Of a stretch of DNA of 64,000 nt, positions 18,882-29,544 are shown one piece after another (positions within the stretch are counted from its first letter, which is position 1; each line of letters begins with the position of its first letter). The translations under genes were made by a program, and so were the position numbers. This DNA is from Oxalobacteraceae bacterium (lineage in GTDB: Bacteria; Pseudomonadota; Gammaproteobacteria; Burkholderiales; Burkholderiaceae_D). Under the pieces are notes generated by a model. It was not told the origin of the DNA. It was given only the letters and a program-made list of their open reading frames with translations, and ran no database searches. The stretch covers positions 1 to 64,000 of the forward strand of contig JABTBR010000020.1 of assembly GCA_013284265.1 (NCBI GenBank), read 5' to 3'.

Positions 18882-19132
18882 AATTTCCTCGATTAATTTC
18901 AGTTGCGCACTTTGGCTGACTAGCGCGCCTCCATGCGTTCAAAACTTATCGCGCTCACAATCGGCGCCCCTCAGCACGACGAGCGATTCCACATCCCATG
19001 CGCGCAGCGCATCCCAAGCGTAGCGCATTTTTCCCGCTGCAGGAACAGTTGAGTAGCTGGGCGCAATTTTTATTGCGCTGTAGGGCTTGTCAGCACTTCT
19101 AACTCAATTCATAACCGTGACAGAGGAAGAAC
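18882..19132. other. Gap between small ORF and SIR2 gene
   Basis: No gene seen. It contains a short perfect hairpin GCGCAAT-TTTT-ATTGCGC (19061-19078) downstream of the SIR2 gene, without a T run, that could help end its transcript. Confidence 0.4.
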
Positions 19133-22100
19133 TCATATTCCCCGTTTTCGGGAATAGTCGCGGAGACGCAAATAACGGGAATCTTGCGCAAGCTGGGGCC
19201 ATGCCTGAACGATCTCGTCCAGGCATGGCCCCAGCTCCCGGGGTGCCCACTGTTGGTCGGCAATCACCGCATTCAGCAAGCGTAATGCATCCGCAGGGAA
19301 TCGCCTGCATAGGCCAGATTCGTGCAGTTGGTGCACGACGTAATGCGGATTTTTAATCGGCAGCAGCCAGTCCTGCACCGCAGCTAAGGCCGCCGAAAAT
19401 TCACCTCGGGCAGCAATGACCAGTCGGGTCAAAGACTCGGCGATTCGCGGAGTAGCCAAGTCACGGGACTTAGGCCAGACCTGTTGCCAGAACGGCTGGG
19501 TGCGGTTTTTCCAATAATCCTCACGCTGATCGGCGGCACCTTCCAGGGCTTGGGAAAGCGCTTGTGCGGATTCCTCTAGCCCTGCTTGCGGCAGCATGCC
19601 AATCGCGGCTCTGAAGTCCTCCACTTCATATCCTTCTGTCGGGCCCAATGCCGCATACGTTAAAAGCGCCGCAAACTGCTGGCGATGCTCGCCAAGATCA
19701 GCATAGTGGTTTGCGCTATCCAAGAACTGCGATTTGAAGGCCGCCAACAAGGGTTGATACAAGCGTGGTGACCAGAGAAAACCTTCCCACACAGCTTTTG
19801 CTTCGACTGGATTGCTCCAGCTAAACAACGGCAACAAGAATTGTTCGGTCCAAGGGCGATCTACTCGAAAAAAAGCTATCAGTCGCGATCCCAGCAGTAC
19901 GCGCCCGTGCCGGAACCGGTCCACACGCAAGTCGCACAAGGCGGTGAAGAAAGGCCCGATGTCGGCTTGAAGTAGATCATTGTCGTTGGGGTTCCGTTTG
20001 AACCACAAATTGATTAGGACTTGCGTGACATGACCGATGGGGTGGTTGATCGCGGAACCGACAGGGTCATAGGTTTCGACGCCATTTCGTATAATGCGAG
20101 AACCGGCACCCGCTTCCAGCGGCAGCGCCAGCACACGGCGGCATAGGTCAAGCAGAATGTCCTCGTAGCGGTTGCTCGCCTTGGATGCGGCTTGTATCCA
20201 CCATGTGACAGCATGAGCAGTCTCCTGAAGTACGGTATCGGGCATGGTTCGCACCAGCGGTGCGGCGTACTGCCAGGAACGTAAAACAATGCCTTCCTCG
20301 GCCCAGGCTTGCAGTGCCTCGCGCCATCGGCCGGCGGGCCACACGCCATCCCGTGCCAGATCGCATAGCGCGGACAGGCTGTGAAAGAAGCGGGTGCGGC
20401 AAACGTCGCGCCAGGTATCTTCGTAAAATGGTCGCTGTTCGGGTATTGGCTTTGCCAGCCATTGAACGATATCACCCCGCTTTCGAGGCGCAATATCGAC
20501 ATCACGACTGTCTTCATAGTCTGGATCGCCAGTACCACTCATCCAGTGCGAAAACTCGTCACGCTCGTTAGCTGCCAGTTGCCATTGGGGGTTGGCGCTG
20601 GATATATCTACCAAGCGAGCCGCTGCGAGTGCCCCCAATGCAAGGCCTGATACGTTCAGTTTGGCCAGATGCAGCCAGACAGAGCGAGAAACTAAGTCCT
20701 GCCACCGATCCGGCTCCAGGTCATCCAGATACATCTCTCGCGGCGGGCCTGCTAGGATAGCCGCCTCCAGCCGTTCCTGAGCGCTCCCCACTAACTGTCG
20801 CCCCTGCAGAACGAACAACCTAAACACTTCACGCCCAGAATCCGTGGCCCATAGCCACCACGCGTTATCGGCCAACAACCAATCCACCCATTGTTCGGGC
20901 GGTACGCATCCGTCCTGGCTAGCGGCAAACAAGGCTAAGCGTTTGAAAGAAGGATATGGCAACTCGAACCACCCATGAGCAATCCGCGTCGCGCGTCCAC
21001 TGTCGCTTTCACGAACGGCCATCCACGCATCGCGCAGCAATTCGATCAAGCTCACCCAGTCGTGAAAACCCCGATTTTGCCAGTGTGGCGTAATGGAGGG
21101 AAGATCCCAGTAAGACCGGTCACTACGGTCGTCGGCCTCACCCAGCTCGCGCGACAGATCAAGAGCATCTCGCAGCAGTTGCTGTAAGTCCTCAAGCAGC
21201 AGCGGCAAGGCAGCTACCCAGCATTCATCGGTGATGTCATGCAGAGCCGAATGCACATGGCCGGCGGCTAGCACTAGCTCCCAGTCCACCAATTGCCTGA
21301 CCCGCGTGGGCTCGTCAGTGCTCGAATCGTCGTCGCCCCAGCGAAACGGCTTCTTCAAGTTCACTTGGGGCGCGAGCAATTCACGCAACTCCAAGCGCAG
21401 TGGGGTGGTCAAGCCCTCTCGCTTAAGACGGCCTTTCCAACGAAATAGATCAGGATCGTGCCACGGCGATTTCACCCGCCCGCTCAGCAGAAGGTTCCAC
21501 AAAGTGCGCATCAAGGGGCCAGGAATCGCCTCAGGGGAGTGCAGGCGGATTTCATCCAGCTCAGAAGTTTTTCCGTCACGCTCAAGCGATGCAAACCGAT
21601 CCAGCTCGTATTCGATTAGCAACAGCCAGCGGTCGTGCAGCTTCCCACCACACTCCGCAACCCAGATAAGCAGCCTCACGTCATTCAGATGACGCACCAG
21701 CCAGCGGGCCACTTGGAACATCACATCATCCCACAGGCTGCCTGTGACGCCTCCAGAGGCCAACAGCATTGACTGTGCGCGGTCATAGGGTGCGGGCCGA
21801 CGAACCAGGCTGAAGCGCAGATCCGCATCGGTCTCTTCGCGCGGTGGCACGTCAAATCGTGCCAGATCGCCGTGCCCAAAGCGCTCATCCGCAAAAGACT
21901 CCAACAACCAATCCAGTGACGGGGCGGGGTTGAAATCAGCAAATCGTTTGGCCGGCAGTCCAGATTTGTCCGAGATGGCCCACAACATTCGGCCAACGAA
22001 GTTATCTGACTGCGTGCTATCTTGTGGTCGGGCTAGGGCATGTTTGACGATGATCGCCTCTTTGCCCTGCACTCCATCGCGGTAGGTACCTGCCCAGGCG

Positions 22101-22963
22101 TGAAGGGTCTGGTGCAACGCTGAATGGTCGTAGCTACCTGCGGGTACGTTATATAGGATGGGCGTGACGCCCTTGGCTTCCCACTCGATGGTCTTCCGGT
22201 GTTCTTGCCCGAGCTCGCAATCGCCCAGCGCCCATGCCTGCGGCGTGACTTCGCCCAGCATCCGGTCGGCTGCCAGTGCGTCCATCATGTAGCGCAATAC
22301 TGGATCGTTGATGCTGTAGCCCACAAAGCAGACCACGTAGTTGCGGAACAGTTCGCTCACAAAACGTGCCGCCCAGCGCTCGGTGAGATAGGCCAAGCCA
22401 AAATCACCACTGGTAACCACCAGACGGTTCAGGACCGTGTCGTCCACCTTCTCTAATAACAACCCGTGCAGATAGACCAGCCCGTTCCAGCGACTGTTCT
22501 TCGGGACTGGCAGCATCGGAGCGGCGTAGGCTTGGAACGCTTGGCCCGTACGTTTGGCCGCCACATGAAAGACACGGTCGAAGTTGGTGGTGACCAGGCG
22601 CAGAGCCCCCTCGCGGCTTCGTGCTAGGCGCAACAGCGCCGCCTGCGTATCGACGGCGCCCTTGCGGCGGAGTTTCGGTTTCAGCGCCTGTGCCAGTGCG
22701 CGACGAACAGCCAGACGCTGTCCAGGTAAGCGCCGTTCGAGCAGATCAAGTGTGGCGTCGTACTGCCCACGCTCGAACGCCTCGCGTTCGATGTCCGTGA
22801 GCGCCGTGCCATTCAGCCGGTAGATTTCCTCCACCAGTCCCTTGAAACCCGGCAGGCCTGCAGGATAGGAAACACCAGCGCCGCAAAAAAATACTACGCG
22901 GCCTTCCTCGTGCGCCTGTAAGAGCGCATCGGGAATGTCGGGGCCGTGGGTGACGAACTGCAC
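19133..22963 (-). CDS. Large SIR2-domain protein, defence-associated sirtuin type
   Basis: 1276 residues from a GTG start; GAAGGG lies 6 nt upstream. Residues 20-290 form a SIR2 NAD-binding domain: FFCGAGVSYPAGLPGF (GAG at 28-30), TTNFD (N127, D129), catalytic-position His in YLHG (H166) and a GYSINDPVLRYMM segment. The remaining about 1000 residues are a long helical region with no second enzyme seen. Length and layout resemble DSR1-type defence-associated sirtuins, which destroy NAD+ on sensing a phage component and abort infection. It stands alone on a tRNA island, consistent with defence. A promoter is visible upstream. Confidence 0.85.
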   Translation of the reverse strand: MQFVTHGPDIPDALLQAHEEGRVVFFCGAGVSYPAGLPGFKGLVEEIYRLNGTALTDIEREAFERGQYDATLDLLERRLPGQRLAVRRALAQALKPKLRRKGAVDTQAALLRLARSREGALRLVTTNFDRVFHVAAKRTGQAFQAYAAPMLPVPKNSRWNGLVYLHGLLLEKVDDTVLNRLVVTSGDFGLAYLTERWAARFVSELFRNYVVCFVGYSINDPVLRYMMDALAADRMLGEVTPQAWALGDCELGQEHRKTIEWEAKGVTPILYNVPAGSYDHSALHQTLHAWAGTYRDGVQGKEAIIVKHALARPQDSTQSDNFVGRMLWAISDKSGLPAKRFADFNPAPSLDWLLESFADERFGHGDLARFDVPPREETDADLRFSLVRRPAPYDRAQSMLLASGGVTGSLWDDVMFQVARWLVRHLNDVRLLIWVAECGGKLHDRWLLLIEYELDRFASLERDGKTSELDEIRLHSPEAIPGPLMRTLWNLLLSGRVKSPWHDPDLFRWKGRLKREGLTTPLRLELRELLAPQVNLKKPFRWGDDDSSTDEPTRVRQLVDWELVLAAGHVHSALHDITDECWVAALPLLLEDLQQLLRDALDLSRELGEADDRSDRSYWDLPSITPHWQNRGFHDWVSLIELLRDAWMAVRESDSGRATRIAHGWFELPYPSFKRLALFAASQDGCVPPEQWVDWLLADNAWWLWATDSGREVFRLFVLQGRQLVGSAQERLEAAILAGPPREMYLDDLEPDRWQDLVSRSVWLHLAKLNVSGLALGALAAARLVDISSANPQWQLAANERDEFSHWMSGTGDPDYEDSRDVDIAPRKRGDIVQWLAKPIPEQRPFYEDTWRDVCRTRFFHSLSALCDLARDGVWPAGRWREALQAWAEEGIVLRSWQYAAPLVRTMPDTVLQETAHAVTWWIQAASKASNRYEDILLDLCRRVLALPLEAGAGSRIIRNGVETYDPVGSAINHPIGHVTQVLINLWFKRNPNDNDLLQADIGPFFTALCDLRVDRFRHGRVLLGSRLIAFFRVDRPWTEQFLLPLFSWSNPVEAKAVWEGFLWSPRLYQPLLAAFKSQFLDSANHYADLGEHRQQFAALLTYAALGPTEGYEVEDFRAAIGMLPQAGLEESAQALSQALEGAADQREDYWKNRTQPFWQQVWPKSRDLATPRIAESLTRLVIAARGEFSAALAAVQDWLLPIKNPHYVVHQLHESGLCRRFPADALRLLNAVIADQQWAPRELGPCLDEIVQAWPQLAQDSRYLRLRDYSRKRGI

Positions 22964-23056
22964 TCAATGCCCTTCGGTGAATACCCGCTCCAGCGTCGCG
23001 GGCCGCGGCGCGGCATCGGCTAATACGCTGGAGAACAGCAGATTGCATTGTTTCAT
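22964..23056 (-). CDS. Possible 30-residue leader ORF upstream of SIR2 gene
   Basis: Short frame beginning ATG at 23056 (MKQCNLLFSSVLADAAPRPA) and ending TGA at 22964, directly followed by the GTG start of the SIR2 gene (TGAGTG). The promoter at 23090-23119 would transcribe it first. It might couple translation of the toxin-like SIR2 protein to an upstream peptide. There is no strong ribosome site and no homologue is known to me, so it may be chance. Confidence 0.3.
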   Translation of the reverse strand: MKQCNLLFSSVLADAAPRPATLERVFTEGH

Positions 23057-23089
23057 TGACAGTCGCCGGACGGTAAAAAACTGATGGAA

Positions 23090-23119
23090 ACTATAACAGT
23101 TTGATAGCTCTTCTGGCAA
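23090..23119 (-). promoter_or_regulatory. Probable promoter of the SIR2 gene
   Basis: On the minus strand: TTGCCA (23114-23119), an 18-nt spacer, then an extended -10 box TGTTATAGT (TATAGT at 23090-23095). It is about 130 nt upstream of the GTG start and correctly oriented. Confidence 0.5.
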
Positions 23120-23256
23120 TGTCCGATAAGAAGATTCTTGACGTGTAGGAAACTGCCGTTTTGCGAGCATTCTCATGCCCTGCTACCGCCAAGAGCAATT
23201 ATCCAGCTTGCAGAGAGAAATCGGATTCTTGATACCGGCATGACGGGGAAACGTAT

Positions 23257-23641
23257 TCACCTAGGGGACGTCTCCATACGGTCTTCGCCGGCCAGCCTGG
23301 CGTCCCGATATTCAGCAATCAGTTCCGTCGTAATCGCAGCCAGGGAATACTTCCCAAAGGACGCCAAAATCGAACGAGAGCGACTTTTTTCAGCGGCCTG
23401 CGTCAGAGGTCGCTTGGTGGGCGTCACGTCGGCCAGGTCGCGTTTCATGGCCGCCTCGAAGGTCATCCGCTCCGATGATCCGCGCTGGATGAACAAACCG
23501 CGCACCATCTCATCCTCGGTGCGGCGCGACCAGTCATCGGCGTCTTTCTTCAGGCGAAAAGTCTTGATGGTGGTCGGCCATCCGGCCTTCCGAATAACTG
23601 CTTTTCCAGGTCCCCGAGGGTGACTTAACGATGGTTGCCAT
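23257..23641 (-). pseudogene. Decayed tyrosine-recombinase integrase
   Basis: N-terminal part of a tRNA-targeting phage/island integrase. From ATG at 23641 the first residues are MATIVKSPSGTWK. An extra A in a run of four (TTTT at 23602-23605 on the plus strand) then shifts the frame, after which AVIRKAGWPTTIKTFRLKKD, DDWSRRTEDEMVRG and LIAEYRDARLAG follow. The frame ends after about 128 residues. The catalytic domain (R-H-R-Y) is absent. Position beside the tRNA-proximal attachment site is the usual one for the island's own integrase. Confidence 0.85.
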
Positions 23642-23708
23642 GCACTCTCCAGTACTCTCGAATTTTGCTTACTGTACCGAAATTGTACCGATGTGCCCAT
23701 CAGAAACC

Positions 23709-23746
23709 AAAAAAGGACTTAGATTTTCACCTAAGTCCTTGTTTTT
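23709..23746 (-). terminator. Terminator downstream of the tRNA gene
   Basis: Perfect 10-bp stem AAGGACTTAG (23713-23722) / CTAAGTCCTT (23731-23740) with T and A runs on both sides, so it can work in either direction. It is brought in by the island and replaces the original terminator now found at 15752-15782. Confidence 0.75.
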
Positions 23747-23747
23747 A

Positions 23748-23827
<80 letters not shown>

Positions 23828-23931
23828 AGAGTACTGCGATTGCGCTGGGGCCTGGCCAAGCTTCCCTCTGACGCTTTCGTTATAAAAACGAACTCGCGAG
23901 GATAAGGCTTAGCCAGCACACTAGTCAAGTC

Positions 23932-26178
<2,247 letters not shown>

Positions 26179-26612
26179 AGGCGCTTTCGATTACACAACG
26201 ACTTGCTATTAAGGATAAAGTTCTTGCGGCCCTTGTGGGGCCCTGCTACGACTTACTTACACCTCGTTGGGCACGATCCGCGACCACAATAGCTACCCTG
26301 CCCGGCCATCGCTGGCCTTTGTGGCAGAAATTCTACTGCATAAGACATGCGTGTGGGGGCGAGCGCCATGAGTGGTTCGCAGGCGGACAGAACGTCCGCC
26401 ATCGGCGACAAGCAATCGTGCGCCGTCTAAACCAAAGCTGGCCCTGGCCGCCGACGCTGCCTTTCCGCGCCGATCAAGAGCCTAACTTACTGAAAACAAA
26501 CACAAATTCTGAACAGAAAAACGATGCCAAAAGATACAACACTTAGCGTTTTATTATAGCACGTGATATTGCAATTTCCAGGGGGCCAAGACCCCGTTTC
26601 CCCTATGAGGAC
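26179..26612. promoter_or_regulatory. dnaG-rpoD intergenic region
   Basis: A 434-nt gap with no gene seen. Besides the promoter at its dnaG end it contains several GC-rich short inverted repeats (for example near 26385-26403, GGCGGACAGAACGTCCGCC), which could form structures in the long rpoD leader. No known riboswitch was recognised. Confidence 0.5.
26553..26579 (-). promoter_or_regulatory. rpoD: Probable rpoD promoter, extended -10
   Basis: Minus-strand TGCTATAAT (TATAAT at 26553-26558) is a perfect extended -10 element; a weak -35-like TGGAAA lies 16 nt further upstream. It sits just beyond the dnaG stop and points to rpoD, giving a leader of about 370 nt. Confidence 0.5.
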
Positions 26613-28409
26613 TTAGCGATTGGCCAGCTCGGCCGCCGCCTCGCGCATCAGCTGATCCTGCTGCGAAGTGAGCTCGCGGTAACGCACGCCAATCTCGTCG
26701 GACGACAGGCCGGCGGCGAACAACTGGCTCAGCTCCTGCTTGAGGCCATCCATCTTGATCTGACGGATCGCCCCCTTCAGCCACAGCTTGACGGCTTCGA
26801 AATCGGACTCCGGTTCTTTGACGATTTCACCAATAATCTGGTCATATTCCTCGCCCTGCGACTTCAAGTGTTGCGCGAACGCCGCAAAACCGCCATGCGG
26901 ACCCAGGCTGCGGGCCGCCAGCACCAGTTGCACCAGGCGCTCGGCCGGTTCGGCGCCAAAGTAGGCGAAGCTGTCCAGCGCCGACTCGTCGAACTCCAGC
27001 GCCAGCGGCGGATGGGCCACCAGATGGCGCACGATCTGCAATTCCAGCCCCACCGGCACCGGACGCCCGCTGCGCGGCGGCGCCTGGCGGGCCACGGCCA
27101 CCGGCTTGGCCAGCTCGAACAGCACCTCGATCTCGGACGGCGTGCTCTGCGTCAGCTGGGCCAGGCCGCGCACGATCTGCAGCCGCAGCGACGTTGGCGT
27201 CATGGCCTGCAGCAGCGGCTTGGCGTCGAACTGGGCGCGCGCGCGGCCTTCCGGACCATTCAAATCATGCTCGCCGACCACTTCCTTGAGCAGGAACTGC
27301 GACAGCGGCATCGCTTCGTAAATCTCGTTCTCGAACGCTTCGGCGCCATGGGCGCGCACATAGCTGTCCGGGTCGTGCTCGGTCGGCAAGAACAGGAACT
27401 TGATGGTCTTGTTGTCCGACACATGGGGCAGACAGGCTTCCAGCGCGCGCCGCGCGGCGCGGCGGCCGGCCTTGTCGCCGTCGAAACTAAAAATCACCGT
27501 GTCGGTTTGACGCAACAGTTTCTGTACATGGTGGGTGGTGCAGGCCGTTCCCAGCGTGGCCACGGCCTGCGGGAAACCCATCTGCGCCAGCGCCACCACA
27601 TCCATATAGCCTTCGGTGACCAGCACATAACCGGCATCGCGGATCGCCTGGCGCGCCTCGAACAAGCCATACAGCTCGAATCCCTTCGAAAATAATGGCG
27701 TTTCCGGGGAATTCAAGTACTTCGGTTCGCCGTCGCCCATGACCCGGCCACCGAAGGCGATGACCTGGCCCTTGGTGTTTTTGATCGGGAACATGATGCG
27801 TTCGCGGAAACGGTCGTAACGCTTGCGGTTGCCGCCATCCTCGTCGACCTTGTCGATCACCAGGCCGGACTCGGCCAGCACCACGGCTTCGTAATCGGGG
27901 AACACCGAGCGCAGATTATCCCAGCCGCCGGGCGAGAAACCCAGGCCGAAGCGGGCCGCGATTTCACCGGTCAGGCCACGGTTTTTCAAATAAGCAATCG
28001 CATCGGTCGCGCCGCGCAACTGGCCGCGGTAAAAATCGCAGGCCTGGGTCATCGCGTCGGTCAGTGCCAGACTGTGCGCCTGCATCTGGGCGCGCTGGGC
28101 CGGCGGAATCTTGTCGTCCTGCTCGGGCACGACCATGCCCACGTTCTGCGCCAGATCCTTGACGGCATCGACAAAGCCCATGCCCGAGTATTCGATCAAA
28201 AAGCCGATCGAGGTGCCATGCGCGCCGCAGCCGAAGCAGTGGTAAAACTGCTTGGTGGGGCTGACGGTGAAACTGGGCGATTTTTCACTATGAAACGGGC
28301 ACAGGCCCATGAAATTGGCGCCGCCTTTTTTCAGTTGCACATAGCGCCCGACCACGTCGACGATATCAACGCGGTTCAGCAAATCGGAAATGAAAGATTG
28401 TGGGATCAC
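26613..28409 (-). CDS. dnaG: DNA primase DnaG
   Basis: 598 residues. N-terminal CHC2 zinc-binding domain with C37, H40, C58 and C61 (LCPFHSEKSPSF... FYHCFGCGAHG). Then the catalytic TOPRIM core: RFRERIMFPIKNTKGQVIAFGGR, the EGYMDVVAL motif near residue 265 and FSFDGDKAGRRAARRAL near 310. The C-terminal helicase-binding domain is more variable. It makes RNA primers for lagging-strand synthesis in complex with DnaB. It forms the macromolecular synthesis block with rpsU, yqeY and rpoD. Confidence 0.98.
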   Translation of the reverse strand: MIPQSFISDLLNRVDIVDVVGRYVQLKKGGANFMGLCPFHSEKSPSFTVSPTKQFYHCFGCGAHGTSIGFLIEYSGMGFVDAVKDLAQNVGMVVPEQDDKIPPAQRAQMQAHSLALTDAMTQACDFYRGQLRGATDAIAYLKNRGLTGEIAARFGLGFSPGGWDNLRSVFPDYEAVVLAESGLVIDKVDEDGGNRKRYDRFRERIMFPIKNTKGQVIAFGGRVMGDGEPKYLNSPETPLFSKGFELYGLFEARQAIRDAGYVLVTEGYMDVVALAQMGFPQAVATLGTACTTHHVQKLLRQTDTVIFSFDGDKAGRRAARRALEACLPHVSDNKTIKFLFLPTEHDPDSYVRAHGAEAFENEIYEAMPLSQFLLKEVVGEHDLNGPEGRARAQFDAKPLLQAMTPTSLRLQIVRGLAQLTQSTPSEIEVLFELAKPVAVARQAPPRSGRPVPVGLELQIVRHLVAHPPLALEFDESALDSFAYFGAEPAERLVQLVLAARSLGPHGGFAAFAQHLKSQGEEYDQIIGEIVKEPESDFEAVKLWLKGAIRQIKMDGLKQELSQLFAAGLSSDEIGVRYRELTSQQDQLMREAAAELANR

Positions 28410-28515
28410 GGGGCGGGAACGGGTTTGTTATAAAGCAGACTATACCGCCGCAGCACGCCGGCTTTGATACGGCGCAAGCTGCGGCTCAGTGAAAAGGAGC
28501 GCAAAACAGCGGCGA

Positions 28516-28965
28516 TCAGGCCGGTGTCAGCGCCTTCTTCACCAATGCGGACACGACGGTCATATCGGCGCGGCCAGCCAGTTTCGGCTTGACGATGGCC
28601 ATGACCTTGCCCATGTCCTGGGGACCGGCGGCGCCGGAGGCGGCCACGGCGGCGGTCACTTCGGCGGCGATTTCCTCGTCCGACAGGCCGGCGGGCATGT
28701 AGCCCACCAGCACGGCCAGTTCGGCTTTTTCGATATCGGCCAGATCGGCGCGGCCACCGGCTTCGAACTGGGTGATCGAATCCTTGCGCTGCTTGATCAT
28801 TTTTTCGACGATGGCGACGACCTGCACATCCGCCACTTCGATACGCTCATCGACTTCCTTGCGCTTGATCTCGGCGATCAGCAGACGGATGGTGTTGAGC
28901 TTGCCGGTTTCCTTGGCACGCATCGCGGCTTTCATGTCTTCGGTGACTTGTTCTCTCAAACCCAT
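28516..28965 (-). CDS. yqeY: GatB/YqeY domain protein
   Basis: 149 residues, standard YqeY length: MGLREQVTEDMKAAMRAKE opening, NTIRLLIAEIKRKEVD, and the C-terminal GKVMAIVKPKLAGRADM segment. The domain is homologous to the tRNA-binding tail of the GatB amidotransferase subunit. Its exact role when free is not established; it may assist tRNA-dependent amidation. AAGAGGA precedes the start. Located between rpsU and dnaG, as in many betaproteobacteria. Confidence 0.95.
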   Translation of the reverse strand: MGLREQVTEDMKAAMRAKETGKLNTIRLLIAEIKRKEVDERIEVADVQVVAIVEKMIKQRKDSITQFEAGGRADLADIEKAELAVLVGYMPAGLSDEEIAAEVTAAVAASGAAGPQDMGKVMAIVKPKLAGRADMTVVSALVKKALTPA

Positions 28966-29003
28966 GGCAATCCTCTTGGTATAAATGAATGCGTTATAAA
29001 TGC

Positions 29004-29032
29004 GAAAACCCGCTGCGGTTAACCGGAGCGGG
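29004..29032 (-). terminator. Terminator downstream of rpsU
   Basis: Minus-strand hairpin CCCGCT...AGCGGG with an inner CGGTTAACCG stem, followed by TTTTCGC. It lies between rpsU and yqeY and should reduce read-through from the highly expressed rpsU. Confidence 0.6.
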
Positions 29033-29130
29033 TAGGCGACTCATCTGAACAGACAGCATTCAAACGACACAGAACTGACCCGTGGCGAGCGAAGCGCCGT
29101 ACAACCCGGGTCGGAACTGAATGAACAGTC

Positions 29131-29343
29131 TTAGAATAATTTTTTCGGCAGTTGCTGGCTGCGGATGCGTTTGTAGTGACGCTTTACGGCAGCTGCCAGC
29201 TTGCGCTTGCGCTCAGCCGTTGGCTTTTCGTAGAACTCGCGTGCACGCAGTTCGGTCAGCAGACCGGTTTTTTCGATGGTGCGTTTGAAGCGACGCATTG
29301 CGACTTCGAACGGCTCGTTTTCTTTAAGGCGAATAGTGGTCAT
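29131..29343 (-). CDS. rpsU: Ribosomal protein bS21
   Basis: 70 residues from ATG at 29343 ([20 protein letters not shown]), the exact conserved start and length of bS21; an in-frame TTG four codons upstream is rejected. Strongly basic C-terminus ([20 protein letters not shown]). It is a small-subunit protein involved in initiation on mRNAs. The Shine-Dalgarno sequence before the ATG is poor. First gene of the rpsU-yqeY-dnaG-rpoD block. Confidence 0.98.
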   Translation of the reverse strand: MTTIRLKENEPFEVAMRRFKRTIEKTGLLTELRAREFYEKPTAERKRKLAAAVKRHYKRIRSQQLPKKLF

Positions 29344-29544
29344 GTAAAAATTCAAACCGTTGATGTTTTATGAAGAGATAGATAGTAGCAGCTTTTATCC
29401 AAAAATGGAAGCCTCCCGCGAGCCGGACTGGCCCGCAGGGCGCATTGCGGCGTTAAAACAACGTCATATCGGAGGCAATGTTTCTCACAGCTCAAGGTGC
29501 TGCGCCGATACAACCGCAAAGCAATCTCAGGGGAGCGCAGTATA

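Noticed and set aside
22199-22823. Plus-strand frames opposite the SIR2 domain
   Set aside because: No ribosome sites, no domains, and they lie opposite the conserved SIR2 motifs.
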